A stretch of 64,000 nucleotides of DNA from Yersinia massiliensis CCUG 53443 (GCF_000312485.1 NZ_HE997645.1:186001-250000); one strand, 5' to 3'. Positions 1 through 9,276 are shown, numbered from the stretch's first letter. Numbers and translations are program-made. The notes: generated by a model from the letters alone, not told the origin.

Positions 1-273
1 ACTTAAACACGCCGTTGGAAACACGACTGACAAAACACATTGAACAGAAAGGCAGGTCTATGAGCCCCCTCGCGGTCCAGTGGACTGACCCGCGAACAAT
101 ATGCGATCTTTACGGTACTCCTTTCAAATCACTGCGACGGTGGCCATAGGATGCAGCAAAGGGAGAACAGCGCGCAAAAACGTCAGAGGTTATTCCGAGT
201 AGTATTGCGACAGCATCGATGAGTATCGGATGTGCTGAGCGGTTGGCGCTCCTAACGACAACCGCTGACTAGA
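1..273. other. Left-edge stretch with no recognised gene
   Basis: No convincing coding region is seen. A short open frame from about 62 to 230 gives no family I recognise and has no clear start. Nothing here explains the neighbouring minus-strand gene, whose stop lies at 274. Confidence 0.5.
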
Positions 274-957
274 TCAGATGGCGACAACATTACCGTTTTC
301 ATCTAGCTTATATAGCTGATCTTTTTCAATCCCGTTTTCCCCCTCATAAACCACTGTGACACGGGCTCGAATACCATCGTGCCAAGCAATAGCAGCAACA
401 CCCTGCTCATTGAGGGTAAAATAACGCGGATTTTTTGCCGCGAAAATAATCACACCGTTTCCACCATCGGCGTAAATAGCGCTATCAGTCCCCCCCGAGA
501 AAAGCACGTTGTTGTGACCACGATCGGTAATTTGGCTTTCATCCCCTGCCGCGATTAAAATCGAGTCCGTTACATAAGCGGCGGTGGTAATAGCACCATT
601 AGTTCCCGCAGTACTGGCAATCGCTTGGCTTAATGTCAGTTGCTCGGCATTAGTGAAGTTATATTCAAGCAGGATAGAAGAAGAGTAACCGAGTGAGGAG
701 GTCCGTGATGCGTCGCCCCCCTGGATATGCGAATTCTCGCCCGTTGTGGCGATTCTCCCTCCAGAGTTGGGAAAATCCACGTCGCCAGTAGCAGAAACAA
801 CATCGTCATAGACCATTACGTTATTGCCACAATGAACGATATGAACCGGGGTGGATTTGCCAACGATGTTTTGGTTCTCTTGAGAAAAAGCAACCCCACC
901 ATACAGGGTGCCTGCGATCATGGTGGTGCCTTCGATAGGTGAATTAACACTAGACAT
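274..957 (-). CDS. Unrecognised 227-residue protein
   Basis: I do not recognise this family with confidence. The protein has no signal peptide or membrane segment. It is rich in Gly, Ala, Thr and Asn, with short beta-type segments carrying repeated Gly-Gly turns (for example SGGTDSAIYADGGNG around residues 155-170), which suggests a beta-solenoid or another repetitive beta fold. The last 40 residues, with VYEGENGIEKDQLYKLDENG, resemble C-terminal tails I have seen on hypothetical enterobacterial and pseudomonad proteins, but I cannot name one. A purine-rich stretch lies before the ATG at 957 on the minus strand. It stands alone, with an AraC-type fragment on the other side, so its role cannot be inferred from neighbours. 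Coding status is likely from length and composition; function is unknown. Confidence 0.6.
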   Translation of the reverse strand: MSSVNSPIEGTTMIAGTLYGGVAFSQENQNIVGKSTPVHIVHCGNNVMVYDDVVSATGDVDFPNSGGRIATTGENSHIQGGDASRTSSLGYSSSILLEYNFTNAEQLTLSQAIASTAGTNGAITTAAYVTDSILIAAGDESQITDRGHNNVLFSGGTDSAIYADGGNGVIIFAAKNPRYFTLNEQGVAAIAWHDGIRARVTVVYEGENGIEKDQLYKLDENGNVVAI

Positions 958-1020
958 AGTATTTCCCTTTTGCTGTTGGTGATTTTGGCATTCTTACTGC
1001 GTGGCTATTGGTCGAGTTGA

Positions 1021-1215
1021 ATGATAAAGCCGTCGCTATGGCTGACAAAAGCATCAGTGGGAATTTCAGAGCTTAAACAAACGATTGTTACTGCCGAAAA
1101 GGCCGCCATTAATGCAGTCACCAAATCGAACTTTCATCGCGAGTTTCTCCGTATTAGCGGTATGACCCCGACTGATTACTGCCGGACTGCGGTTGAAAAT
1201 CTAGAACCTGATTGA
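1021..1215 (+). pseudogene. Remnant of an AraC-family regulator (C-terminal HTH end)
   Basis: The last 30 residues of this 64-residue frame, beginning at SNFHREFLRISGMTPTDYCR, match the end of the second helix-turn-helix of AraC/XylS regulators, whose signature is SNF.R.F....G.TP..YR. The upstream residues do not extend into the rest of the HTH or into a ligand domain, and the frame is far shorter than the family's usual 250-300 residues. I read it as a decayed fragment rather than a working gene. Its original target is unknown. Confidence 0.6.
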
Positions 1216-1333
1216 GGAAGGTACTGATATCCCAGACGAGTTACCGATGAATAGCGGCCCGGCTACGGGTGCCTCCATCCCGGCAGACAATCTCTTCGCC
1301 CGGCTCTTTTTCCTCGATGAATGTTTGATGGGT

Positions 1334-3460
1334 CTACCAACCACCACCGCCACCACCACCGGCCCCTCCACCTGACGAACCTCTGCCAGAAGATCCTGAG
1401 CCACTCGAACTGGAGCTATAACTTGAACTGGAGCTTGAGCGGCTGACTGGACTGGGTGCCGACATCGATGATGTTCGGCACGATTGACCGAAATTATTTA
1501 TCTTATACCAATCAACATCATCGAAAACTTCAGACATAACGTTATGGTTAATAAGATATTGCGTAAAGGTATTCGCCCAAGTTTTACCGACATCTAATGC
1601 CAAAGCATAGGGCAGCATACTTTCAAAATGAGCCACCAACTTGTCCGGTGGATAAAGTGTTTCATAACGGTGCTCTTCCGCAGCACTGAGATACCTCTTC
1701 AGCCCGTTGACTATCGCCAAGCTATTCAGCCCTTTTTGGCTATAGCGTGGGACTTTGATAGCAAACAGCAAACATAGCAGCGCACAACCCAATAGTGCCC
1801 CTGGGTATCCTGCTGGGATCACCTGTGACGAATGTAGCGAGAATAGAGCAAAGCCGCACATAAGAGTGATAGGTGTGCCCACCAGCAGTGCAAAAAAGAT
1901 AGCGAAGCCATTCCAGCGATTTAAAGCGGCTCTTGGATTAAACAAAAATCTTAGTGGGAAAGAGAGCAATATGACGCCAAGCCAAAGAAATAGCAGGATA
2001 AATATTGTCACTATTGCCATTCCAACATCGAAAAACACGCCACAAAGTACCGGTGTCAGCAGTGTAATGAACAAACCTAACCAAAGGGTTTTCCCCCTGT
2101 TGCAAAACAGGGCGGCCTGTTGCTTCACACAACGATTCTCCAGTTCCCTGCGCGCATTTTGCATCGGTTTCTGGTGAGCTTTACTGAGATTAATTTTTCC
2201 ATTCTTACCGGGAAACAGCAAACTCAGTATTTTTCTATCATCGACAGTCAATGATTGAGAGGCATTTTCGGGCAGACGAGTGAGACATTGCTCTACCACC
2301 GAAGTACGGTTGAATAATCCGCGCGGCTTGGTTTGACTCACTTTTTGCGTAATTGCCATTCCTCGTTTGGCAATTAAATCCAACAGATCGCTAGTAAAAC
2401 CAGCATCATCATAATTACGCTGATTAACATAGCGGGCATAACCTGGCGAGAATCCCTTAGGAATTGCGTACAACGGCACCACTGTCGGCATCTTTAATTG
2501 AGGAGTGATAACATTTTTCCGCCACCAAGAAAGATAATAGAAAGCGAGCAATAACAATGGGATCCACAATACGCAGGTTTGCATCGTTGGCAGGAGCATA
2601 TGACGCCATGGAGAAACTGCTTGTGGTGCTGGGGCCGCGGCCAGTATGTCTCGTGGCCAGGTATAGGCAACGGTAAGCCCTTCTCCTTTGCCCATTGGTT
2701 GTATCGTCTCGACACTGCCATCGGCCAGAACCCGAGCATTATCCCCTTTCCAACCCACGGGTCCGGTATACACATCGATTGATTTCAAGCGACTATCTTT
2801 ACCGGTAGAGGTCAGAAATTTTGCTTGCTCAGGTAACTGCAAGCTAAAACGTATTTTATCAATTGGGTAATCCCACCCATTACCCGTGACATTCCAATAC
2901 AATTCATCCCAATTAGGAAAGCGACTGAAATGGTTACGGACTTTATATTGAATTTTATAGTGATAGATACCGGGCGAGAGAAGATGGTCAGCACTGCCAA
3001 TCTGTAATTTAAGCCGCTTACTATTTTTATCGACGATGAAAGGCTCAGAGACGCCGTCGCGTAGCACCTGCTTTATCTGATAGTCAACATTGAAAATCTT
3101 CTCATCAGGCCGTTGCCAACTCAGTGGTAACGTCCGGAAAATTCCGCGTTTAATTTGCTCCCCAGTTGATAAAACCTGAATATTTTCATCAACCAGCATT
3201 GTGCCATCTTCAGCAAAATAAACTTGTGAATCAAACAGTAAAATATGCTCACCCACACTCGGTGCCACCCACGGATCTTGAGGAAAATCAGGTTCAACCT
3301 CGTGCCCCCCTGCGGGTGCCACACTGACTTCACTCACCGAGATATTTTGTGTTTCAGCGAGTGATAAGGGGCTCCCCAGTATCAGAAGTAACCACCAACC
3401 TCGACGAATCACTGCAAGCAACGTTGCCATAACCTCACTCCATCCGTGGTAACTTAGCAT
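1334..3460 (-). CDS. DUF2207 membrane protein
   Basis: A 708-residue predicted membrane protein of the DUF2207 family. An N-terminal signal sequence (hydrophobic residues about 10-35, ending LAET) is followed by a large beta-rich extracytoplasmic domain with DGSVETIQPM and WDYPIDKIRFSLQLP motifs. A transmembrane segment lies near residue 300, a soluble middle domain follows, and then several hydrophobic helices (about residues 460-570). The C-terminus is a low-complexity tail of Ser then Gly (from about residue 670) ending in Trp, which is characteristic of this family. It overlaps the 3' end of the lemA-like gene by 26 bases, so the two are translated as one operon. LemA/DUF2207 pairs are common in bacteria; their biochemical role is not established. 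Confidence 0.9.
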   Translation of the reverse strand: MLSYHGWSEVMATLLAVIRRGWWLLLILGSPLSLAETQNISVSEVSVAPAGGHEVEPDFPQDPWVAPSVGEHILLFDSQVYFAEDGTMLVDENIQVLSTGEQIKRGIFRTLPLSWQRPDEKIFNVDYQIKQVLRDGVSEPFIVDKNSKRLKLQIGSADHLLSPGIYHYKIQYKVRNHFSRFPNWDELYWNVTGNGWDYPIDKIRFSLQLPEQAKFLTSTGKDSRLKSIDVYTGPVGWKGDNARVLADGSVETIQPMGKGEGLTVAYTWPRDILAAAPAPQAVSPWRHMLLPTMQTCVLWIPLLLLAFYYLSWWRKNVITPQLKMPTVVPLYAIPKGFSPGYARYVNQRNYDDAGFTSDLLDLIAKRGMAITQKVSQTKPRGLFNRTSVVEQCLTRLPENASQSLTVDDRKILSLLFPGKNGKINLSKAHQKPMQNARRELENRCVKQQAALFCNRGKTLWLGLFITLLTPVLCGVFFDVGMAIVTIFILLFLWLGVILLSFPLRFLFNPRAALNRWNGFAIFFALLVGTPITLMCGFALFSLHSSQVIPAGYPGALLGCALLCLLFAIKVPRYSQKGLNSLAIVNGLKRYLSAAEEHRYETLYPPDKLVAHFESMLPYALALDVGKTWANTFTQYLINHNVMSEVFDDVDWYKINNFGQSCRTSSMSAPSPVSRSSSSSSYSSSSSGSGSSGRGSSGGGAGGGGGGGW

Positions 3461-3995
3461 CCTCAGGATCCTCTAGCTCAAAGAATGCACCTGCCTTAAA
3501 ACCAAACAGTTTTGCTATCAATAAGCTGGGGAAGGACTCCACTGAAATAGTTAAATCTCGTACAGTTCCGTTGTAATAGCGGCGAGCCATCTGCAACTGC
3601 TCTTCAATATCCGCAAGTGATTGCTGCAAAGAAAGGAAGTTTTCATTGGCTTTCAGCTCTGGATAAGCTTCTGCCAAAGCAAAGACGCGGCCCAGAATGC
3701 CTGAATACGCGCGTTCATTTTGAGCTATTTGGCTGGTACTGCCTTGCATATGGCTACGTTGACGGGAGATCTCTTCCAACAATTCTTTTTCATGCTGCGC
3801 ATAGCGCTCAACAAGACTTAGCAGGTTGGGGGCCAAATCGTGGCGACGTTTTAATTGTACTGCAATCCCGCTCCAGGCTTCATCTTTATAGCGGCGCAGA
3901 GCAATAAAACGGTTGTAAGTGATAATAGCCCAGATAACAACTAAGCTCACCAGAGCTAAACCAAGATAAATTTCCATTTCAAATTGTCTCTCCAT
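3435..3995 (-). CDS. lemA: LemA family protein
   Basis: A 186-residue LemA family protein. It has a single N-terminal transmembrane helix (residues 5-25, short N-terminus outside) followed by a cytoplasmic helical bundle with the family signature around YNRFIALRRYKDEAWSGI, a region of RRHDLAPNLL, and the conserved YPELKANENF and ARRYYNGTVRDL motifs. The length is typical. It is the first gene of the pair with the DUF2207 protein downstream and overlaps it. The function is unknown in general; LemA proteins are often found beside membrane proteases or DUF2207 proteins. The family call is secure. Confidence 0.93.
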   Translation of the reverse strand: MERQFEMEIYLGLALVSLVVIWAIITYNRFIALRRYKDEAWSGIAVQLKRRHDLAPNLLSLVERYAQHEKELLEEISRQRSHMQGSTSQIAQNERAYSGILGRVFALAEAYPELKANENFLSLQQSLADIEEQLQMARRYYNGTVRDLTISVESFPSLLIAKLFGFKAGAFFELEDPEDAKLPRME

Positions 3996-4131
3996 AGCGA
4001 AATAGGGATAAAAAATACCTTTTTATTTATATGGATATTATCGCACTCTGTTACTTCGGTAAATTAGATAGGGTATACTCGACATTGCACACCAGACTGC
4101 CACTCTGGCGATACAGGTAAAACAGTTTGCC

Positions 4132-4157
4132 TGGTTTGATTCTGAGTTCGGGCACCC
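4132..4157 (+). other. Degenerate tRNA-Phe 3' end, possible island attachment scar
   Basis: The segment TGGTTTGATTCTGAGTTC followed by GGGCACCC closely resembles the T-arm and acceptor 3' end of bacterial tRNA-Phe, which from memory reads TTGGTTCGATTCCGAG then TCCGGGCACCA. The bases after it (TATTTAAAGAAACCAGC, then a hairpin) also match the usual downstream flank of an enterobacterial tRNA-Phe gene as I remember it. No 5' half of a tRNA can be made from the preceding bases, so this is not a functional tRNA. tRNA-Phe genes are common integration sites for islands, so this may be an old attachment scar. Confidence 0.5.
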
Positions 4158-4167
4158 TATTTAAAGA

Positions 4168-4192
4168 AACCAGCTTAAAAGCTGGTTTTTTG
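4168..4192 (+). terminator. Intrinsic terminator after the tRNA-like remnant
   Basis: AACCAGCT and AGCTGGTT form a perfect 8-bp stem with a four-base loop, followed directly by a run of T. It is oriented on the plus strand, as expected for the native terminator of a tRNA gene. Confidence 0.75.
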
Positions 4193-4295
4193 CTTTCTGG
4201 CGTGGGCTCTTCATCTTAATCCATCGGTGGGTATTCACCGCTTTGCGGCTGTGATGGCAAATTGGATTGTGGAGCGGCTCTGTCGCATTATCTCT

Positions 4296-4838
4296 TCAGA
4301 GGTAACTAAACTTGAAATGTGTCGTTGCCGTATAATCACCGGGTTGCAATGCGTGGTCTGCTATTTTCTCAATACGGGCAAGAAATGGGATTGTATTACC
4401 GCCAATCGTTAATGGGAGCCAATCTGAGGCGCTGTTAATAGCAAGCATATTATTACCATAGTAAATGCCTAAAGCCACACCTTTAGCCCCTGAGCTGCTG
4501 TCCAGAGCTAGGCGACCTGGAAGTCGCGTTTCTTCCGTACCTAAAAACTGAACGGATACATTCTGGAATGTATCCGTGTTGCACTCTGACAGGTTTAGAT
4601 TGAATGAATGCCAACGCCCATATTGTTGGGTTTGCAATTCTCGAGTTGATGTCTCGCCCATCTCAACGATAATGTTTTTATCGTCACCCAGAATGTTGCA
4701 AGCGGCACTTACCACTTGGACGTGGAACGTGACTGCCGTATCCGAGATTATCGTACCTTCCGCCCGTCCATTCCCTGACGCCAAAACAGCGATACAGAAC
4801 GCAGATAAACGCACTAAGTAGGAAAAATCTATTTTCAT
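4296..4838 (-). CDS. Minor fimbrial subunit, operon 1
   Basis: Last gene of fimbrial operon 1. It encodes a pilin-like protein of about 180 residues with a signal peptide ending near GNGRAEG, a conserved Cys pair (SAACNILG and LNLSECN) that would form the pilin disulfide, and an aromatic beta-zipper C-terminus (TTHFKFSYL) needed for chaperone binding. I prefer the ATG at 4838 over the one at 4853 because GAAGAG lies at a good distance before 4838. It follows the two-domain adhesin gene by some 45 bases on the same strand, so it is co-transcribed. It is probably an adaptor or terminator subunit; the exact place in the fibre cannot be told from sequence. Confidence 0.85.
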   Translation of the reverse strand: MKIDFSYLVRLSAFCIAVLASGNGRAEGTIISDTAVTFHVQVVSAACNILGDDKNIIVEMGETSTRELQTQQYGRWHSFNLNLSECNTDTFQNVSVQFLGTEETRLPGRLALDSSSGAKGVALGIYYGNNMLAINSASDWLPLTIGGNTIPFLARIEKIADHALQPGDYTATTHFKFSYL

Positions 4839-4882
4839 TTTGTGTCTCTTCATAAAACGTAGTGGTAAATGCGTGCAGTGGG

Positions 4883-5917
4883 TTAGTTGTAGTTAAAGCG
4901 CAAAATGATATTTTTCTCAGTATCACCAAGTACCGCCGGGCCTGAAGCATATAAACGTGCCGTATAAACTCGTTCAACAATACCGCTCAAAGGGGTCAGT
5001 TGATCGATAAAAGGGGCAAACTCATTAAAGTTCACACTGTTTGCAAAATCATCTTCTATTTTTAACGTTGAACCATTGCCCATATCCATTCCATCAAGGC
5101 CGAGCAGCGTATTTCCTGATGCTGCGGCATCGAAATTAATATTTAAATCAAATCCTCTATCGCAATCATCTCCACCGTCCGTTGAAGCGTTAACGTGAAA
5201 TGTTGACTCAGCCACAACGCCCGCACTGGCATCGTTCCAAGACTTTACTGGGCCAAATTCGACATAATTGTTGTGTGAAACCGTAATGATCGCTGAGCAC
5301 TGCATCACCTCAATATTATGTAAACCCGAAAGCGTTAAACCATAGTTACTATTCGGTATGCTGTTAACTCCACCCACGCCATCAATCTGAAACACTCTTA
5401 GTGAGTCAACACCTACGATACCCCCAGTAATATCGCCCGTCTTTTCCAGATAAAGTTGTACCGTGATGTTCAGCAAGGTGGGTTTTGCGGGAGGGGCGAT
5501 GCCACTTGGCCCTGGATTGACCCAGGAACCCGTACTAACACGTGAAGCGGTTGTACCACCATTAGCTATAACGCCTAAATCGAGGCCGTTATAAATAATC
5601 CCGATCCCGATACCTTCCCCAATAACACCGCCTGCTGGGTTAGGGTAAAAATAAGACATTTCACCGCTAGATTCGACGCTTTTATAAGCCCAGCAGGCTA
5701 GAGTACGGGTGAAGCTTTTGGAGGTCCACAACCGACTCCCCACCGGCAAAGTAGTGGGTATTTTTAGCGCGCCGATATCTTCATAATCATTCACTGTGCC
5801 AGTCACCGTACCCAGATGGCATTCCAGAGCCAGGGCATCGAACGACAACAGGCTACCAAGTAACAGGCCAGCGCCAGAAATAATGGCTCGTAGCCCCTCC
5901 GTGGGTAGAAAAAGCAT
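4883..5917 (-). CDS. Fimbrial tip adhesin, operon 1
   Basis: A 344-residue two-domain fimbrial adhesin. After a signal peptide (cleavage near ALALEC) comes an N-terminal lectin-like domain of about 190 residues with Gly-rich loops (GVIGEGIGIGIIYNG). A C-terminal pilin domain starts near residue 200 (IEVMQCSAIITV, SHNNYVEFGPV, DGGDDCDRG) and ends in the chaperone-recognition strand NIILRFNYN. Length and layout fit FimH-like tip adhesins. AAAGGAATGCCCT gives a good ribosome site before the ATG at 5917. The ligand is unknown; the receptor domain shows no specific resemblance I recognise. Confidence 0.85.
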   Translation of the reverse strand: MLFLPTEGLRAIISGAGLLLGSLLSFDALALECHLGTVTGTVNDYEDIGALKIPTTLPVGSRLWTSKSFTRTLACWAYKSVESSGEMSYFYPNPAGGVIGEGIGIGIIYNGLDLGVIANGGTTASRVSTGSWVNPGPSGIAPPAKPTLLNITVQLYLEKTGDITGGIVGVDSLRVFQIDGVGGVNSIPNSNYGLTLSGLHNIEVMQCSAIITVSHNNYVEFGPVKSWNDASAGVVAESTFHVNASTDGGDDCDRGFDLNINFDAAASGNTLLGLDGMDMGNGSTLKIEDDFANSVNFNEFAPFIDQLTPLSGIVERVYTARLYASGPAVLGDTEKNIILRFNYN

Positions 5918-5999
5918 AGGGCATTCCTTTATTTTTTGACTGAAACGAACATAGATAGCCTCAGAAAAAAACTGAAACTACAGGGTATCCATACCTGCA

Positions 6000-6746
6000 T
6001 CACAAAAGGGAGGGCTGGCAGAGATTTTGTGTGCAAGTAAAAGGTAACTCCGTGTGACCACCGAAATCATTAACGTAATACAGATAAAATTTATCCGTCC
6101 TGCCGTTAGTTACATCCACATTGATATTCCCCTGCGGGGGGACCATGAAAGCGTTGCCCTCTAACAGGCGTACCGGATTTGGGGTCGTATTCTTGGCTTG
6201 GCGCAAAATATTGCTCACCGTGACGTAATAAGGCGTTGGGTTTTCAATCCTGAATTGTTTGCCGGACTTTATAATTTTCAACCTGTGCTGCCAAACTTCA
6301 CCCTTCGCGGGTGTAATAGGTTGTGGTCGGTAAAAGACTTTAATTTCAGACTGAATGGCAATTTGTAATACATTGGCTTTATCCGGTTTCGGTGGGATTT
6401 CCCGCACATTTAAATAAAACAGTGACTCTCTGTCCTGTGGTAAATGTGCCAATTGCCCTGTTTTTACCAAACTGATCAAACTGTGCCCTTTGGGTTCAAT
6501 ACGCTGCAGCGCTGGAAGTGCCATCAAGGGCATTGATATTTTATTGCGGTTTTCATCCGTTAACCAAGATTGCGCAAGGAACGGGCTTTCAGCATTTTGA
6601 TTCGATAACATCACCGTTATAGATTGTTCATTGTCATTAAAAATGACGCGGGTACGATCGAGGTTGATAGCGCTGTTGGCATCAGCTAATACCAACAGGC
6701 TGCCAACCAATAAACTCACAGGGAGTAATGGTAAAGGGATCTTCAT
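6000..6746 (-). CDS. Periplasmic fimbrial chaperone, operon 1
   Basis: A 248-residue PapD-like chaperone that folds and caps fimbrial subunits in the periplasm. A signal peptide (about 25 residues, ending NSA) is followed by the first Ig domain with NLDRTRVIFNDNEQSITV (the G1-strand side) and the family signature FYLNVREIPPKP near residue 110, then LQIAIQSEIKVFYRP. The second Ig domain follows with the conserved NPTPYYVTVS. GGAG seven bases before the ATG is a good ribosome site. It lies between usher and adhesin in the operon. Confidence 0.95.
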   Translation of the reverse strand: MKIPLPLLPVSLLVGSLLVLADANSAINLDRTRVIFNDNEQSITVMLSNQNAESPFLAQSWLTDENRNKISMPLMALPALQRIEPKGHSLISLVKTGQLAHLPQDRESLFYLNVREIPPKPDKANVLQIAIQSEIKVFYRPQPITPAKGEVWQHRLKIIKSGKQFRIENPTPYYVTVSNILRQAKNTTPNPVRLLEGNAFMVPPQGNINVDVTNGRTDKFYLYYVNDFGGHTELPFTCTQNLCQPSLL

Positions 6747-6783
6747 ATTTATTCTCCAGGTACTGCGTGATGCTGCACTTGTT

Positions 6784-9276
6784 TTATTTACAAGGTAATA
6801 ATAATTGTTCTAAATAACCGACAGAGGCAGGTAGTGTGACTTGACACTGTGGCTTTCCGTCCCAGATAACAGATAATGTTTCGTTGCCAGAAATGCCGGT
6901 GATGTAGGCCACTCCTTGATCAGCAACCATCGCCACATCATGACCTTGACTATTTCTTACACGAGCGGAAAAAGGGGGTGATTGGCCGTTTTCAAGGGTA
7001 ATGGTCGCGAGAACTTTTTCCCCACTGACCACGTTGAACTTTCTATAACCAATAGCCCCCTCCGTCAGCGTCCCCTGCAATACAGTGGTGGTTGCCTCGA
7101 AATTTTTGGGCAGTTTTTGGAGGTCTATCCGCGTAGAAACATCATAATAGCTGCTTGTATTGGCAATAACGGCCAACCCTGACTGATTGGTAATGACGCG
7201 ACTTTGGGAAAAAGATACGCCAGGCTGCCCATCAGTATCGACCATGATACGGGTTCCACCGTAACGTCCTGGTGGATGAGCGGCCACGCCGTGCTCCGTG
7301 GCTGTTATTCCACCGCGTAATGAGCCACTCAAGAATGTGTAACGACTTTGTTGCCAAGCCATACTGATACTGGCATCCGTGGTAGATGCTTGATGATTGT
7401 AATTGCCGCTGAGATAGCTGTTTTCTTCGCTGTTATAGCGAGTGGCCAAGCTCCAATTAGCGTCAGGCCCACGATTATTCGAGTAAGTGAGCGTTTGATT
7501 AACATTATTGTTGAAGCTGCTTGCGCTGTAGCTCACTCGTTCTCTATCTCGCAGTGGAATAGAGAGACCCAAATAAACGCTGTCATCAGTACGCTGGTTA
7601 TACGTTGTCTTATAGGCGGAAAGGTTAGCGGTAACGCCTCTGATTTCCCCGAGATCAAAATATTTGTTTAAAGAGAGCCCGTAGCGATCCTGTTTAGCCA
7701 CATTCCAAAATGTGCTGTGGGTATAGGTCAGGTGAGTAGACATCCCGCTCAGCAGCGTGTTGTTTCCCTGCGAGGCAAAGTTTTTGGACACCGTTATGGT
7801 ATAGCGCTCTTTTTCATTTTGTTGGGAATAGTCGTGATTCAGCGCCGACAGAAACTGAGGCATGCTCATAAATGTCTTTTCAGAAAAACGGTACCCTGCA
7901 AAATTGACCTGGCTATCAATACTTTCAAAGAGTTTGGACCAGTTGAGAGAAAAAGAATGTCCCAGCAGTGTTGATGACTCTTGTGGCAACGAGGCACGAG
8001 ACTGTGTGACATCAGCGGACAAGGCTCCGAGTAAATAAAGGTTTTTTCCTACCCCTGTCGCCCAGGACTGATAACTTTCGGACAGTAACGACCCCCCATA
8101 GACTGACCATGAGTCACTGAGCCCCCAAGAAGCCTCGGCAGAAGAAAATACCGGTCCCTGAAAATGATGATCGGTATTCGATGGACGCCCGACTGACAGT
8201 TTGTACTGGACATGCCCAGGGCGTGTCAGGAAGGGAAGATTAGCCGCTTCCGTTTGAAAACGTGAAACGGAACCATCTTCTTCGGTGACGGCGACATCCA
8301 GAGTGCCGCTAATCCCACTTCTGAGATCCTGGATCGCGAAGGGGCCAGCCGGCACAGTCGTTTCACGTATCACGCGCCCGTTTTGGGTTATGGTTACTCT
8401 GGCATTCGATTGTGCAATGCCCCGCACTTCCGGTGCATAGCCCCGTAAGGAAGGAGGTAACATATTGTCATTATTTTCTAACGTAATCCCTGTAAAACGA
8501 TAGCTATCAAACAGGTTACTGCCGGAAAACATTTCGCCCAATCGCAGGTCTGCAGACATCATCGGCAGTGGACGATAGGCATAGTATTGCTCCCAAGAGA
8601 ACTGGTCCCGCTGAGTTGAACGGGATTGTTGCCGATAATACCGATAATCGGCACGATAACGCCAAGCACCGAGATTAAAGCCCGTCGTGCCATTGCTACT
8701 AAGGTAACGTTCTGATCCCATGTTATTGGCATTATGTCGTACCGTACCGACCAAGTTATAGTCCAGAAGGATACCCTTGATCCCCGAATCCCATTGTTCA
8801 GGCGGGGTCCAATTTTCATCGCTATAGCGCAGCCAAGCTTGAGGAACCGTAATATCCAAATTCCCCATACCGATACGGTTAGAAATCTTCACGCCAGGGA
8901 TGAAGGTGATATCGGCACATTCATTGTTATTCCACAGAACAATTTGGCTGCTAGCTTCTTTTTTTAATGCCAATTTGTCGGCAATATCAGGCGTAATGCA
9001 GACTGTCGACTTGTTATTATCGGGTCCCGAAGGCAGAAATCGCACCTTACGTTGCTGAATTTCTCGCGTGTTGACCCTGATAGACAACAGATACTCGCCT
9101 GGGGAAACATAATCAGGATCAGTAAAGTGACTTAGGTCAATTTGTTGGCGTTCATTTACATCCAGAACATTAATATTAAATTCTGTTGCATACAGCGTTG
9201 AAACACCCAGCGGAAAATAAGAAACGCTGAAATACAATAAGATCCACTTTTTTCTGCTGAACAGTAATTTCAACAT
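6784..9276 (-). CDS. Outer-membrane usher, operon 1
   Basis: A PapC/FimD-type usher of about 830 residues. After the signal peptide it has the N-terminal subunit-binding domain (DLSHFTDPDYVSPGEYLLSI), a beta-barrel region with the typical LRGYAPEVRGIAQSNARV and VPAGPFAIQDLR motifs of the plug/barrel boundary, and C-terminal domains with RGGITATEHGV and TDGQPGV, ending QLLLPCK. I place the start at 9276 because the upstream in-frame start at 9348 would add 24 residues before a normal signal sequence (MLKLLFSRKKW). It sits directly downstream of the pilin gene and forms the secretion pore for the fibre. Confidence 0.93.
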   Translation of the reverse strand: MLKLLFSRKKWILLYFSVSYFPLGVSTLYATEFNINVLDVNERQQIDLSHFTDPDYVSPGEYLLSIRVNTREIQQRKVRFLPSGPDNNKSTVCITPDIADKLALKKEASSQIVLWNNNECADITFIPGVKISNRIGMGNLDITVPQAWLRYSDENWTPPEQWDSGIKGILLDYNLVGTVRHNANNMGSERYLSSNGTTGFNLGAWRYRADYRYYRQQSRSTQRDQFSWEQYYAYRPLPMMSADLRLGEMFSGSNLFDSYRFTGITLENNDNMLPPSLRGYAPEVRGIAQSNARVTITQNGRVIRETTVPAGPFAIQDLRSGISGTLDVAVTEEDGSVSRFQTEAANLPFLTRPGHVQYKLSVGRPSNTDHHFQGPVFSSAEASWGLSDSWSVYGGSLLSESYQSWATGVGKNLYLLGALSADVTQSRASLPQESSTLLGHSFSLNWSKLFESIDSQVNFAGYRFSEKTFMSMPQFLSALNHDYSQQNEKERYTITVSKNFASQGNNTLLSGMSTHLTYTHSTFWNVAKQDRYGLSLNKYFDLGEIRGVTANLSAYKTTYNQRTDDSVYLGLSIPLRDRERVSYSASSFNNNVNQTLTYSNNRGPDANWSLATRYNSEENSYLSGNYNHQASTTDASISMAWQQSRYTFLSGSLRGGITATEHGVAAHPPGRYGGTRIMVDTDGQPGVSFSQSRVITNQSGLAVIANTSSYYDVSTRIDLQKLPKNFEATTTVLQGTLTEGAIGYRKFNVVSGEKVLATITLENGQSPPFSARVRNSQGHDVAMVADQGVAYITGISGNETLSVIWDGKPQCQVTLPASVGYLEQLLLPCK

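Larger units (their letters stand above)
3996..4295. other. Intergenic gap holding a tRNA-Phe-like remnant and terminator
   Basis: About 300 bases lie between the start of lemA and the end of the first fimbrial operon. They contain the tRNA-like 3' end and hairpin listed separately. No gene is seen in the rest. Confidence 0.6.

Noticed and set aside
4081-4160. A functional tRNA gene
   Set aside because: Only the 3' arm resembles tRNA-Phe; no cloverleaf, anticodon arm or 5' acceptor strand can be formed from the preceding bases.
4227-4412. Plus-strand frame of 61 residues near the end of operon 1
   Set aside because: It is antisense to the minor subunit gene for much of its length, has no family match and no clear ribosome site.
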